A program made the position numbers and the translations under genes. Below the pieces are notes generated by a model. That model was not told the DNA's origin. It saw nothing but the letters and a program-made list of their open reading frames with translations, and did no database searches. Positions 16,801 to 25,950 of a DNA stretch of 64,000 nt are shown here, piece after piece. The number at the start of each line of letters is the position of its first letter. The stretch's first letter is position 1. The stretch spans positions 1,299,827 to 1,363,826 of the forward strand of contig NZ_CP009228.1 in assembly GCF_000755145.1 (NCBI RefSeq), written 5' to 3'. Source of the DNA: Treponema putidum (GTDB taxonomy: Bacteria > Spirochaetota > Spirochaetia > Treponematales > Treponemataceae).

Positions 16801-18120
16801 ATGGATGATATGATTTTAACACGTCAGTATTTTGATGTTAAAGATGTTAAGTTTGGGGATAAATGTTCATTCTCCAATGGAGTTTTAACGGTTTGTGAAA
16901 ATGAATTGAAAGAAATTACCCGAGATTTATTTAATGCCGTTAAAGGGTTTAGATTGGAGATTACCCATCCCGGCGAAGACGCCCGTATAATTCATGTGTT
17001 GGATACTCTTGCATCTATGGTAAAACTTAAAGGCGAGGGACAGCAATATTCCGGCTTTTTTGGAAATCCTTTTACTGTAGGCCGAGGTATAACAAATATC
17101 TTTTCAGGTTTTTCTGTTATGGAGAGTGCTGCTCTTCCATGGGATGAGACTAATGCATCAAGCGGTTTGTTGTATCCTCGTGATGCTATAATTGAAATAA
17201 CCGGTGAGTATGCTCAATATACCCCATTTTCCGAAACGCATAACCTAGTGATAGTATATGATTTAAATGAGGGAAAATCTGCAATGGAATATGACAATGA
17301 TATCCGCCTGATAGCTATAAAAATATCTACATATCTTGCAGAGCTTACTCGAACTCTTAAACCTGACCGTACCGAAACATTTCAAACTTTACAAAATAAT
17401 GACTCCCTTCCAAATGTTGTTTTGGTATGGCAATGCCAAAATCAGGGGCCATATGCCGATACTTTTTTATATGGGTTGCCTATTGATGATATTGTGCCCA
17501 CTATCCTGCATCCTAATGAGATGCTTGACGGATGTATAGTAAGCGGAAATTATGTATGGCCTGCCTTTAAGGTACCGACATACTTGCATGTCAATCATCC
17601 TATTTTGTTGGACTTATACCGCCGTCATGGTAAGGAATTATGGTTTAAAGGTGTTATTCTATGTCGAAGTCATAACCCAAGCAACTGGCATAAACAAAGA
17701 TGTGCAAGCCATTGTATTAAACTTGCGCAAATGCTTGAGGCGGATGGATTGGTGATGGCTTGGGAAGGCGGCGGAAATGCCTGTGTAGACGGGATGCTTA
17801 CTATTCAAACAGCAGAAAACCATGGAATAAGGGCTTCGACAATTACTTTTGAATTCGGAGGAAAAGACGGAACTGAAGGTGTTTTGCTTGTTGATCACTT
17901 CCCTGAAGCGGATGCAGTTTGTACAGGAGGTTCTATTGAAAAGCCTGTATATCTCAAGCAAGTTAAGCGTGTTGTAGGAGGAGATACATTCCGGCTTAAT
18001 AAGGAATCCGGAGGCTTTTTTCCTCCATCAAAAAACGAATTGGTTTTGGAAAATACAACACATCTTTATCTAGGCGGAAATCAGTGCGGCTACAGCAAAA
18101 TATTTGCTGAGGCTTACTGA
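16801..18120 (+). CDS. GrdE-like substrate subunit of a glycine-reductase-type component B
   Basis: The 439-residue protein has the length and conserved blocks of the GrdE/GrdG/GrdI proproteins: FFGNPFTVGRG near residue 86, YTPFSETHNLV near 140, then PTILHPNEMLDG, PTYLHVNHPILLDLY and HGKELWFKGVI. In characterised GrdE the proprotein is cleaved at a Cys in a GNC motif to form a pyruvoyl group. Here the matching position reads SGNYVWPAF, with Tyr251 instead of Cys and the nearest Cys at 245. It follows the selenoprotein by 2 bases and certainly pairs with it. Either cleavage uses another residue or this enzyme does not use a pyruvoyl group. Confidence 0.85.
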   Translation: MDDMILTRQYFDVKDVKFGDKCSFSNGVLTVCENELKEITRDLFNAVKGFRLEITHPGEDARIIHVLDTLASMVKLKGEGQQYSGFFGNPFTVGRGITNIFSGFSVMESAALPWDETNASSGLLYPRDAIIEITGEYAQYTPFSETHNLVIVYDLNEGKSAMEYDNDIRLIAIKISTYLAELTRTLKPDRTETFQTLQNNDSLPNVVLVWQCQNQGPYADTFLYGLPIDDIVPTILHPNEMLDGCIVSGNYVWPAFKVPTYLHVNHPILLDLYRRHGKELWFKGVILCRSHNPSNWHKQRCASHCIKLAQMLEADGLVMAWEGGGNACVDGMLTIQTAENHGIRASTITFEFGGKDGTEGVLLVDHFPEADAVCTGGSIEKPVYLKQVKRVVGGDTFRLNKESGGFFPPSKNELVLENTTHLYLGGNQCGYSKIFAEAY

Positions 18121-18167
18121 TACTATATATTTTATTCAAATTCATCTTTAAGATGAAAGGAGAGCTT

Positions 18168-18950
18168 ATGAAGCGAAGAATGAACAATATTTTTCGAAGT
18201 GACGGAAAGGCTTTTGTGCTTGCGTTAGACCATGCTGCAATGATGCCGTCTCCGGATTTGCATGATGCCGGCCATGTTATACGGGAAGCTGTGGCCGGAG
18301 GTGCTGATGCTTTTTTGACGACTTATGGTATGATAAAAAATTTCCAAAAAGAGTTTGGAAACACCGGTCTTATCATGAGGGCTGATGGAGGCATTTCTTC
18401 ATTACGGAAGCTGATGGAACGGCTTGATTTATTGTATTCGGCAGAAGACGCTGTAAGGGTTGGAGCAGATGCTATGTTATGTATGGGCTATCCGGGCTCT
18501 ACTGATAATGAGCATACTCTCAAATACCTTGCAAAACTTTGTGCCGATGGAGAACGATTAGGGCTGCCCATAGGAGCTGAAATGCTTCCGTTTGGGTTTG
18601 AAAAACACGAAGGAGTTGATACTCGTTCAGTTGACAATATAAAGTTCGCTTGCCGCCAAGGAGCAGAACTTGGGGCCGACTTTATCAAAACAGAATTTGT
18701 AGGTAAGGATGATTTTATTGGAGTTACCGAAAGCTGCTTTGCACCTATTTTGGTGCTTGGAGGAAGTAAGGCAAAATCCGAAGAAGAGATCTTTTTGGAT
18801 ATTAAGTCTGCATTGGACGCAGGAGCAAAAGGCATAATTATGGGACGGAATATATACCGTAATCCCAATATTGCCCGTTTTTGTGAAGCAATATCGGCTG
18901 TGATACATGACAATGCTTCCGTTGCTCAAGCTCTTTCCATACTTAAATAG
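18168..18950 (+). CDS. DhnA/FbaB-type class I aldolase
   Basis: The 260-residue protein has the (beta/alpha)8 pattern of the DhnA/LsrF/FbaB aldolases. The start at 18168 has GGAGAG upstream. AFVLALDHAAMMPSP is the phosphate-end beginning, the putative Schiff-base lysine is in ADFIKTEFVG, and PILVLGGSKAKSEEE and KGIIMGRNIYRNPN form the C-terminal phosphate site. It comes 47 bases after the GrdE-like gene. In this operon it probably cleaves a phosphorylated or hydroxylated intermediate; the substrate is unknown. Confidence 0.85.
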   Translation: MKRRMNNIFRSDGKAFVLALDHAAMMPSPDLHDAGHVIREAVAGGADAFLTTYGMIKNFQKEFGNTGLIMRADGGISSLRKLMERLDLLYSAEDAVRVGADAMLCMGYPGSTDNEHTLKYLAKLCADGERLGLPIGAEMLPFGFEKHEGVDTRSVDNIKFACRQGAELGADFIKTEFVGKDDFIGVTESCFAPILVLGGSKAKSEEEIFLDIKSALDAGAKGIIMGRNIYRNPNIARFCEAISAVIHDNASVAQALSILK

Positions 18951-18961
18951 GAGGATATGGT

Positions 18962-20008
18962 ATGTCAATAAAAATTAGAACTGCCGCAGTTACAGGCTCG
19001 CATAAAATAGAAATCTTAGAACTGAATACGCCTGATCTTAGAAGAGGCGAGGTACTTATCAAAGTGCACGCAGTTGCTCTTTGTACTTTGGAGCAGCGGA
19101 TTTTCCGAGGTGAAATTCATATGCCTCTGCCTTGTACCGGCGGCCATGAGGTTTCAGGTGAAATAGTTTCCTTCGGCGATGGGGTAAATACAAAAAAATG
19201 GGCTGTAGGAGATAGGGTGGCTGTCCGCTTGCTTTATAATTGCGGTGAGTGCCATTACTGTCATAGCGGACATAATAATTTATGCGAGCGCGCACAAAAA
19301 AAACCTGTAAGAGAAAATTTATTGGTAGGCCCCGGCGGTTTATGTGATTACATCATTGTCAATACTTCCGATCTTTTCCCTTTTTCGGACAGACTCAGCT
19401 ACGAGGAAGCTTGTCTTACAGAACCCTTAGCTTGCTGTGTTCACAGTATAGAAAGAGCAAATCTCCAACTGAGCGAAGATGTTGTTGTAATAGGAGGCGG
19501 CATCATGGGGCAATATCATATAATGTTGGCTAAATGCCGCGGGTGCAGGGTTATTTTAAGCGAAGTTGATCCGGAAAGACGTAAATTAGGAGAACAGTTG
19601 GGAGCGGACATAGTCTTTAATCCCTTGGAGAATGACCCTGTTACATTTGTACAGGGTGTAACAAATGGACGGGGAGCGGATGCCGTATTTAATACAACAC
19701 CGATACCTGAAGTTGTTCCTCAAGCAATAGCAATGACCGGTAAATGCGGCAGAATGATCCAATACAGTTCAATGCATCCTGATTCTCCCACTCTTGTTAG
19801 TCCCCAAATGCTGCATGGAAGTGAAATTGTTTTAACCGGAGCAATCAGTCCCGATGAAAAAAACTTTTATACCGCAAATAGATTATTGTCTTCAGGTATT
19901 ATTAATTGCAAACCCCTGATAGCTAAAAAATTTCCTTTTGAAGAAGCTCAAAAGGCTTTTGAAGCGGCTATTGTTCCGGGTACATTTCGTGTAATTATTA
20001 CAGATTAA
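18962..20008 (+). CDS. Zinc-dependent medium-chain alcohol dehydrogenase
   Basis: The 348-residue protein is an MDR dehydrogenase. The catalytic zinc ligands are Cys in VALCTLEQR and His-Glu in TGGHEVSGEIVSFGDG; the structural zinc loop is CGECHYCHSGHNNLCERA, with four Cys. The Rossmann motif is VVVIGGGIMGQYHIML. It is sorbitol/threonine-dehydrogenase-like. It lies 11 bases after the aldolase and likely converts a hydroxyl and a keto group in the same pathway. Confidence 0.88.
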   Translation: MSIKIRTAAVTGSHKIEILELNTPDLRRGEVLIKVHAVALCTLEQRIFRGEIHMPLPCTGGHEVSGEIVSFGDGVNTKKWAVGDRVAVRLLYNCGECHYCHSGHNNLCERAQKKPVRENLLVGPGGLCDYIIVNTSDLFPFSDRLSYEEACLTEPLACCVHSIERANLQLSEDVVVIGGGIMGQYHIMLAKCRGCRVILSEVDPERRKLGEQLGADIVFNPLENDPVTFVQGVTNGRGADAVFNTTPIPEVVPQAIAMTGKCGRMIQYSSMHPDSPTLVSPQMLHGSEIVLTGAISPDEKNFYTANRLLSSGIINCKPLIAKKFPFEEAQKAFEAAIVPGTFRVIITD

Positions 20009-20033
20009 AAATTTTATTTTTATGGAGGTTTAT

Positions 20034-21377
20034 ATGAAAATAAAAGAAAATGAAAAATTGGGTTTAGGCTCATGTGTAACTATTCTTGTTGGAGGCTGTA
20101 TCGGAAGCGCTATTTTTTCTCTTTCCGGAATGACTATGTATTATGCAGGCCCCGCAGCTCTTATTACATGGTTTATTGCTGCCTTGATTTTAGGCTTGTA
20201 TGGAATTCAGGTTGCTGAATTATCAATTCGATATCCTAAATCGGGGGGTGTATTTGTATTTCCTGCAAAAGCAATGGGTAAAAATGAGCGGGAAGGAAAA
20301 GTATGGGGATTTATTTCTGCTTGGGGCTATATTATTGCGAATATAATTGCAGTAGCTTTTGCTGCTATTTATGTATCTGTATACTTATCCGTCGGTTTTC
20401 AAGCTCTAGCCGGATTTAGAATTCCATTGGCAATTATTTCTATTGTTATATGTACGGCTCTTAACTTAATAAAAATTACAAGTGCAGGAAAGTACAATAA
20501 TGTGTTGGTAGCTTTACTTGTGATAACCATGCTTATTTTTGCAAGCATTGCTCTGTTTGCCGGTAAATGGAATCCTCAAAACATGGTTCCATTTTTTACA
20601 CAAGGTGCTAAAGGAGTAGCCGGTTTTATTCAAGCTATTCCTAATGCTATGGTTGGGTATGGCTCTGTAGTGGCTATCGCCTTCATGGTTGGAGAAGTAG
20701 AGAATCCGAATCGAACTGTTCCTAAATCATTGGCTATTTCTCTTATTCTTGTTGTTCTCTTGTATCAGCTTATGATTTTAGGGACTATGGGAAATATTAC
20801 CGCAGAATTTTTAATTAAGAATCCCGGTATGAGATTTATACCTATGTTTGCTGCGGCTTTTACATCTCTTAATATGTTCCCATGGCTCTCAAAACTGATT
20901 TCTATTTCGGCCACGCTTGCCTTATTGACGACCATGCTTGTTGTCGGGTTCTTAAATGCCCGTGCCGTATGTTCAATGGCAAATGCAAAAATGCTGCCGG
21001 CATTTTTCGGTAAAGTCAATAAAAATGGGGTTCCATCCACAGCCTGTCTTACCTTGTCAGCATGTACAATTGTCCTAAGTTGTTTTCCAAGCATTACAGA
21101 GTTATTGATAAATCTGGGATCAATTTCGGCAGCAATCACTATAGTTATTGTGTGTTTTTCTTTAATAGCCTCTCGAAAAAAACTACCCCATGTAGAAGGT
21201 AATTATGCAGCTCCCGGAGGAAATATTGTTTCAGTATTGACGATTATTCTGATAGTAGTTTGTTATATTCCTGCTATTTTTAATGGCAGTGTATATATGT
21301 GGTTATTCACGGTTATTTTATATGCTATCGGCGGAATTATTATGTTTATAATGATGAAACAAAATAAGGCCGATTAA
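20034..21377 (+). CDS. APC-superfamily amino-acid/amine permease
   Basis: The 447-residue inner-membrane protein has the APC start (KLGLGSCVTILVGGCIGSAI), about 12 hydrophobic segments, and a conserved loop (AFMVGEVENPNRTVPKSLAI). The ATG at 20034 has TGGAGG upstream; the earlier ATG at 20022 sits on that site. As the only transporter of the operon it should import the substrate, presumably an amino acid or amine, which fits the Grd-like enzyme. Confidence 0.87.
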   Translation: MKIKENEKLGLGSCVTILVGGCIGSAIFSLSGMTMYYAGPAALITWFIAALILGLYGIQVAELSIRYPKSGGVFVFPAKAMGKNEREGKVWGFISAWGYIIANIIAVAFAAIYVSVYLSVGFQALAGFRIPLAIISIVICTALNLIKITSAGKYNNVLVALLVITMLIFASIALFAGKWNPQNMVPFFTQGAKGVAGFIQAIPNAMVGYGSVVAIAFMVGEVENPNRTVPKSLAISLILVVLLYQLMILGTMGNITAEFLIKNPGMRFIPMFAAAFTSLNMFPWLSKLISISATLALLTTMLVVGFLNARAVCSMANAKMLPAFFGKVNKNGVPSTACLTLSACTIVLSCFPSITELLINLGSISAAITIVIVCFSLIASRKKLPHVEGNYAAPGGNIVSVLTIILIVVCYIPAIFNGSVYMWLFTVILYAIGGIIMFIMMKQNKAD

Positions 21378-21388
21378 GCCTTAAATTT

Positions 21389-21412
21389 GAAGCAGCGGTT
21401 TTCCGCTGCTTC
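21389..21412 (+). terminator. Hairpin between the permease and ribF
   Basis: GAAGCAGCGG, loop TTTT, CCGCTGCTTC: a perfect 10-bp stem starting 12 bases after the permease stop, followed by a short T stretch. It could end or reduce transcription before ribF. Confidence 0.55.
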
Positions 21413-21450
21413 TTTGACAGAGATTTGTCTGTTTTTTGCAGGAGGAAATA

Positions 21451-22350
21451 ATGAAAATTACGGATAAGTTACAACCTATCACTAATGGAGCAAGTTGTGT
21501 TGCTATCGGTTTTTTTGATGGACTCCATATTGGACACAAGGCTGTTATTAATAAACTTTGTAAATACGAGAATCTAAGGCCTGTATTAATTAGCTTGTTT
21601 AATAATGCCGGTTCTGTTATTTATACTGAAGAAGAAAAGTCCTATTTATTACAAAACAGTAAACTGGATACTATGTTCTCTCTATCTGAAGACCTAATTA
21701 AAAATATGACGGCTGAATCTTTTGCACATGATGTGTTGAATAAGATGCTAAATACAAAAACCGTTGTAGCCGGAGAGAATGCTTTGTTTGGGTCTGATAA
21801 GATAGACGTAAATCACTTTCGTTCAATTGGAAAAAAATACGGTTTTATTGTCGAAACTGTTCCAATGGAATGTATCGGCGGGATTGAAGTTAGTTCCGAT
21901 GTTATCAAAAAAACAATTCAAGAAGGTGATTTTTCTAAGGTATCCTCAATGCTTGGTGCTCCTTATCTTATAAGCGGTACTGTAGTTCACGGAAAGGGGG
22001 CCGGACATAAATTCGGTATGCCTACGGCAAACCTCTCAGTTGCACCTAATAAACTTTTTCCGCCCCACGGGGTCTATGGATCAATAAGCCATTTTCAAGG
22101 CCAAAATCATTTTGGAATGACAAATATAGGTTTACGGCCATCGGATGATAATATTCCAATTCCAACTATTGAAACTTTTTTATTGAATTTTGACCGTGAT
22201 ATATATGGGCAAAAAGTTTTTCTTGAATTATTGGTTTACATTAGAGGTATTCGTAAATTTGAAGGGGGACTTGCTGAAGTAAGACAACAAATAGACAAAG
22301 ATATTCAGCAAATACATAGTTATATTGAAGAAACAAAAAAGAACCTTTAG
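21451..22350 (+). CDS. ribF: Riboflavin kinase / FMN adenylyltransferase (RibF-type paralogue)
   Basis: The 299-residue bifunctional enzyme makes FMN and FAD. The adenylyltransferase nucleotide loop is AIGFFDGLHIGHKAV, and the kinase motifs are GKGAGHKFGMPTANL and TNIGLRPSDDN. The start at 21451 has AGGAGG upstream. The usual G-x-D-F-x-FG motif is replaced by GENALFGSD, so this copy is divergent. It follows the permease after a strong hairpin and may belong to the catabolic operon, or only sit beside it. The genome may carry a separate housekeeping copy. Confidence 0.82.
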   Translation: MKITDKLQPITNGASCVAIGFFDGLHIGHKAVINKLCKYENLRPVLISLFNNAGSVIYTEEEKSYLLQNSKLDTMFSLSEDLIKNMTAESFAHDVLNKMLNTKTVVAGENALFGSDKIDVNHFRSIGKKYGFIVETVPMECIGGIEVSSDVIKKTIQEGDFSKVSSMLGAPYLISGTVVHGKGAGHKFGMPTANLSVAPNKLFPPHGVYGSISHFQGQNHFGMTNIGLRPSDDNIPIPTIETFLLNFDRDIYGQKVFLELLVYIRGIRKFEGGLAEVRQQIDKDIQQIHSYIEETKKNL

Positions 22351-22381
22351 TTTTATCCGAATTTCTTTGTACGCCTGATAG

Positions 22382-22410
22382 TTGCCAATCCCCTCATTTT
22401 CTACTATAAT
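22382..22410 (+). promoter_or_regulatory. Promoter of ptsI
   Basis: TTGCCA (22382-22387), 17 bases, TATAAT (22405-22410). The ATG of ptsI is at 22420, only 9 bases past the -10 box, so the message has almost no leader and no room for a ribosome-binding site. Confidence 0.7.
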
Positions 22411-22419
22411 AAAGACAGT

Positions 22420-24204
22420 ATGAAAAAACTTAACGGACTCATAGCCTCCGACGGTTTAGCCGCCGGACCGCTGTATTGTATAATGGAACAGCCTGAAACG
22501 GTGATTCCTTCTTATTCCATATCTGAAAATGAAATTGATTTGCAAAAATCGAGATTGGCCGGTGCCGTGGAAAAGGCAAAAAACGAGCTTTCGGAATTAA
22601 TTTCTTCATCATCTGATTTAGAAAAAAGCGAAAACGATAAAACCGGTGAAGATATTATATCAACCCACATTCTTATGTTGTCGGATACGGCCTTTTTGGA
22701 TTCCGTTTTTGCCGATATCGAAAAAACAAGGATGAATGCCGAGTTTGTTTTAAAAAGAAAATTGGACGAGACTGTTGCAATGTTACAAACAGCCGGAGAT
22801 GAATACCTTAGTGCCAGAGCTGTAGATATTCAGGATGCTTTTGACTCCGTTTTTGTTCATCTCCTTAAGCAGGGGGCAAGGGATTCCCGATTTACAAAAG
22901 TTCCAAAGGGTGCGATTATTGCAGCCAAGCTGATAAAACCCTCCGAGGCTCTCTTGGTAAAAAATGCGGGAGTGAGCGGTATAATTATGGAAGAGGGCGG
23001 CGTTACCAGCCATATTTCGATTATGGCTCGTGCTTGGGATATTCCCATGCTCGTAGGTGTAAAAAACTGTATGGATTTTGCCCGAACCAATATGCCCGCA
23101 GCTCTCGATGCGGACGGAGGCTTTGTTTTATTTAACCCTTCCAAGACCCTTATAAAAGAATATGAGTGCCGTATCGAAAAAAGAAATGCTGAAATTAAGG
23201 AACTCTTAGAAGCTCAAAAAAATTATACTGAGCGTCTTTCGATTACGACAAAGGATGGAGTTCAGGTTTCGGTAAATGCGAATATTGCCTTCCCCGAAGA
23301 AATTGAAAATAAATTTGTTACCATATCAAACGGCATAGGTCTTTTCCGCTCCGAGTTTTTATTTTTAGAGGACGGTAAAATTCCGGATGAAGATACTCAG
23401 TTTGAAGCCTATAAAAAAGTTGTCGAAGCTATGGGCAAAAAGCCTGTAGTTATCCGAACCTTCGATGTGGGTGCCGACAAGATGATTGATGAGCAGGAAA
23501 ATTTGCGTGAAAAAAATCCCTTGCTCGGCTGGAGGGCTGTCCGCTATTGCATAGAAAGAAAAGAAATTTTTAAAACTCAAATCAATGCTATCTTACGGGC
23601 AGGAGTATTCGGAAACGTTTTTCTTTTAATTCCGATGATTTCAAACGTTGAAGAGATTATCGAAGTTAAAAAAATAATTGAAGAATGTAAACTTGAATGT
23701 AATGCTGCCGGTAAAAAAATAATTGAAGAGGTTAATGTCGGAATTATGGTTGAAGTACCCTCGGCGGCTGTAGCAGCCGATCTCTATGCTCCGTATTTGG
23801 ATTTCTTTTCTATCGGAACAAATGATCTTATTCAATACACGATGGCGGCAGACAGAGAAAACACAAAGGTTGCTTATCTTGCAAATTATTTTGAACCGGC
23901 CGTTTTGCGTCTTATCAAAAATGTTATCGATGCACAAAAGTTTATAAAAGAGCAGGAAGGCCATTTGGTTTCAATGTGCGGAGAAATGGCCTCGCATGAA
24001 GATGCTGCCTTTTTGCTTTTGGGAATGGGTTTGAGACATTTCAGTATGCCTGCCGGAAAAATTTTAAAAATGCAAAAATTTATGCAGTCCGTAAAAGTCA
24101 AGGATGCGGAAGTCTTATACGAAAAAATTAAAAAGTTAAATTCCGCATCGCAAATAAAAGCAGAGGTACAAAAAACATTGGAGCCCTATTATGCCGAAAA
24201 ATAA
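22420..24204 (+). CDS. ptsI: PEP-protein phosphotransferase (enzyme I)
   Basis: The 594-residue enzyme transfers phosphate from PEP to HPr. The phosphorylated His is in GGVTSHISIMARAWDIP; the PEP-binding domain carries NGIGLFRSEFLFLE, RTFDVGADKM and NDLIQYTMAADREN, and the metal site follows in FSIGTNDLIQ. It is complete. The last 14 bases overlap der. In treponemes lacking full sugar PTS this protein usually works with HPr and IIA-Ntr-like proteins; such a IIA is at 42568-43059. Confidence 0.93.
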   Translation: MKKLNGLIASDGLAAGPLYCIMEQPETVIPSYSISENEIDLQKSRLAGAVEKAKNELSELISSSSDLEKSENDKTGEDIISTHILMLSDTAFLDSVFADIEKTRMNAEFVLKRKLDETVAMLQTAGDEYLSARAVDIQDAFDSVFVHLLKQGARDSRFTKVPKGAIIAAKLIKPSEALLVKNAGVSGIIMEEGGVTSHISIMARAWDIPMLVGVKNCMDFARTNMPAALDADGGFVLFNPSKTLIKEYECRIEKRNAEIKELLEAQKNYTERLSITTKDGVQVSVNANIAFPEEIENKFVTISNGIGLFRSEFLFLEDGKIPDEDTQFEAYKKVVEAMGKKPVVIRTFDVGADKMIDEQENLREKNPLLGWRAVRYCIERKEIFKTQINAILRAGVFGNVFLLIPMISNVEEIIEVKKIIEECKLECNAAGKKIIEEVNVGIMVEVPSAAVAADLYAPYLDFFSIGTNDLIQYTMAADRENTKVAYLANYFEPAVLRLIKNVIDAQKFIKEQEGHLVSMCGEMASHEDAAFLLLGMGLRHFSMPAGKILKMQKFMQSVKVKDAEVLYEKIKKLNSASQIKAEVQKTLEPYYAEK

Positions 24205-25621
24205 AGAAGAAATTATTGATGAAGAAAATATAGATTCAGTGAACTCGGAATTTTCTCATCAAAAAAAATACCAAAATATTCCTTTGATAGCTATCGTAGG
24301 CCGCCCCAATGTCGGTAAATCTACATTGTTTAACCGCTTTTTAAGAAAACGCCGTTCCATTACCGATCCGACTCCCGGCGTAACCCGCGATCCTGTTGAA
24401 GCTCAGGCAATTATAAACGGCCTTCCCGTTATGCTTGTAGATACGGGCGGCTTTAAACTTACGAGGAGCGGTGATAAGGCAGAAGATACTATAGATGAGC
24501 TTGTTATGGAAAAAACTATTTCCACTCTAAAAAAAGCCGACAGGATTTTACTTCTTCTCGATGCAGGTCTTGCAACTGCTGAGGACGAAGAGTTTATTCA
24601 ATTTTTACGGCCATATTTTAATAAGCTGGTTGTTGCCGTAAATAAAACTGAGGGCGGAAGACTCATGGCAGAGGCTTGCAACTATTACTCTTACGGCTTT
24701 AAATCTTTGACCTGTATAAGTGCCGAACACGGAGACAATATTTCGGTCTTGGCTCAAGAATTGACAGCCGGTCTTGATTTTAGCAATATAAAAGAACTTG
24801 AAGAAGATGATACAATAAGAATAACGATTGTCGGTAAACCCAATACGGGAAAGTCAACTTTGGCAAACTATCTTACAGGTTCTTCCGCTTCGATAATTTC
24901 AAATGTTGCAGGCACTACCCGCGATATTGTTGAAGGAGAATTTTCTTATAAAAATAGAAAATTCGTTATTCAAGATACGGCGGGAATAAGGCGCAAAGCA
25001 AAGGTTAACGAAGATATAGAATATTATTCAGTAGTGCGTGCAATTAAAAGCATGGACAATGCCGATATAGTTTTTCATCTGATAGATGTTCAAGAAGGTT
25101 TAACCGAACAGGATAAAAAAATTATAGTGCAGGCAACTAACCGCGGACTCGGCGTTATCTTTGTTTTAAATAAATGGGATTTGATGGAGCAAACAAAAAA
25201 AGCTTTTAAGGATGAAGAAGAAAGAATAAAGGTTATGTTCGGCAAAATGGACTATGCCCCCGTACTCGCTATTTCGGCAAATGAAGGAATGGGCATCAAA
25301 GAGCTTTTAAATACGGCTATTAAAATGTTCGAGCAGCTAAATAAAAAAATAGAAACCTCGGCTCTAAACATTGCATTAAAAGATTGGCTTCAAGCCGCAC
25401 CCCCTCCGCAAGGCCGTCAAACAGCTTTTACCTTTAAATACATTGTGCAGACAGGTTCCCGCCCGCCTGAGTTTTTGTTGTTTTCAAACAGACCCGACTA
25501 TGTAACCGAATCTTATATGAGGTATATTCAAAATAAAATCAGAAGCGATTTAGGTTTTGAAATGATTCCTATCTTGCTCAAGGTTAAGGGAAGCCGAAAA
25601 CGCTGGGAAGAAAGGCTTTAG
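24191..25621 (+). CDS. der: Ribosome-assembly GTPase Der (EngA)
   Basis: The 476-residue protein has two tandem GTPase domains: G1 GRPNVGKSTLFN, G2 around TPGVTRDP and G3 DTGGF in the first, and GKPNTGKSTLAN, GTTRDIV, DTAGIRRK and NKWD in the second. The C-terminal KH-like domain (PPPQGRQTAFTFKYIVQTGS) is typical. It acts in 50S subunit maturation. It begins within the end of ptsI and is followed 2 bases later by a MerR gene. Confidence 0.95.
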   Translation: MPKNKEEIIDEENIDSVNSEFSHQKKYQNIPLIAIVGRPNVGKSTLFNRFLRKRRSITDPTPGVTRDPVEAQAIINGLPVMLVDTGGFKLTRSGDKAEDTIDELVMEKTISTLKKADRILLLLDAGLATAEDEEFIQFLRPYFNKLVVAVNKTEGGRLMAEACNYYSYGFKSLTCISAEHGDNISVLAQELTAGLDFSNIKELEEDDTIRITIVGKPNTGKSTLANYLTGSSASIISNVAGTTRDIVEGEFSYKNRKFVIQDTAGIRRKAKVNEDIEYYSVVRAIKSMDNADIVFHLIDVQEGLTEQDKKIIVQATNRGLGVIFVLNKWDLMEQTKKAFKDEEERIKVMFGKMDYAPVLAISANEGMGIKELLNTAIKMFEQLNKKIETSALNIALKDWLQAAPPPQGRQTAFTFKYIVQTGSRPPEFLLFSNRPDYVTESYMRYIQNKIRSDLGFEMIPILLKVKGSRKRWEERL

Positions 25622-25623
25622 AA

Positions 25624-25950
25624 ATGAAAGGTTTTTCGATAGGTGAAGTTGAAAAAATTACAGGAATAAAATCTCATACTTTAAGATATTGGGAAGACAA
25701 TATTCCTGTCTTGCAGCCTAAAAAAGATTTGGGCGGAAGGCGTATTTACAGCTCTCATGATTTGGGAATCATCTATCGGCTGGATTATTTAATAAATAAA
25801 AAAAAGTATACGGTTGAAGGAGCTGCTGCCGAAATAATAAATCAAAGCGCCGCTCAGGGTTCCCTTACGGCTAAAATATCCGAACTTAGGGATCAACTTT
25901 TAAATATTTACGGAATTATACGGGAAGAAAAAAATGACGGAACAAAATAA
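25624..25950 (+). CDS. MerR-family DNA-binding protein, HTH domain only
   Basis: The 108-residue product has the MerR helix-turn-helix (FSIGEVEKITGIKSHTLRYW, then GGRRIYSSHDLGIIYRLDYL) and a short helical tail but no effector domain. It lies between der and the methyltransferase gene, 2 bases after one and overlapping the next by 17 bases, so it is translated as part of that operon. Confidence 0.85.
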   Translation: MKGFSIGEVEKITGIKSHTLRYWEDNIPVLQPKKDLGGRRIYSSHDLGIIYRLDYLINKKKYTVEGAAAEIINQSAAQGSLTAKISELRDQLLNIYGIIREEKNDGTK

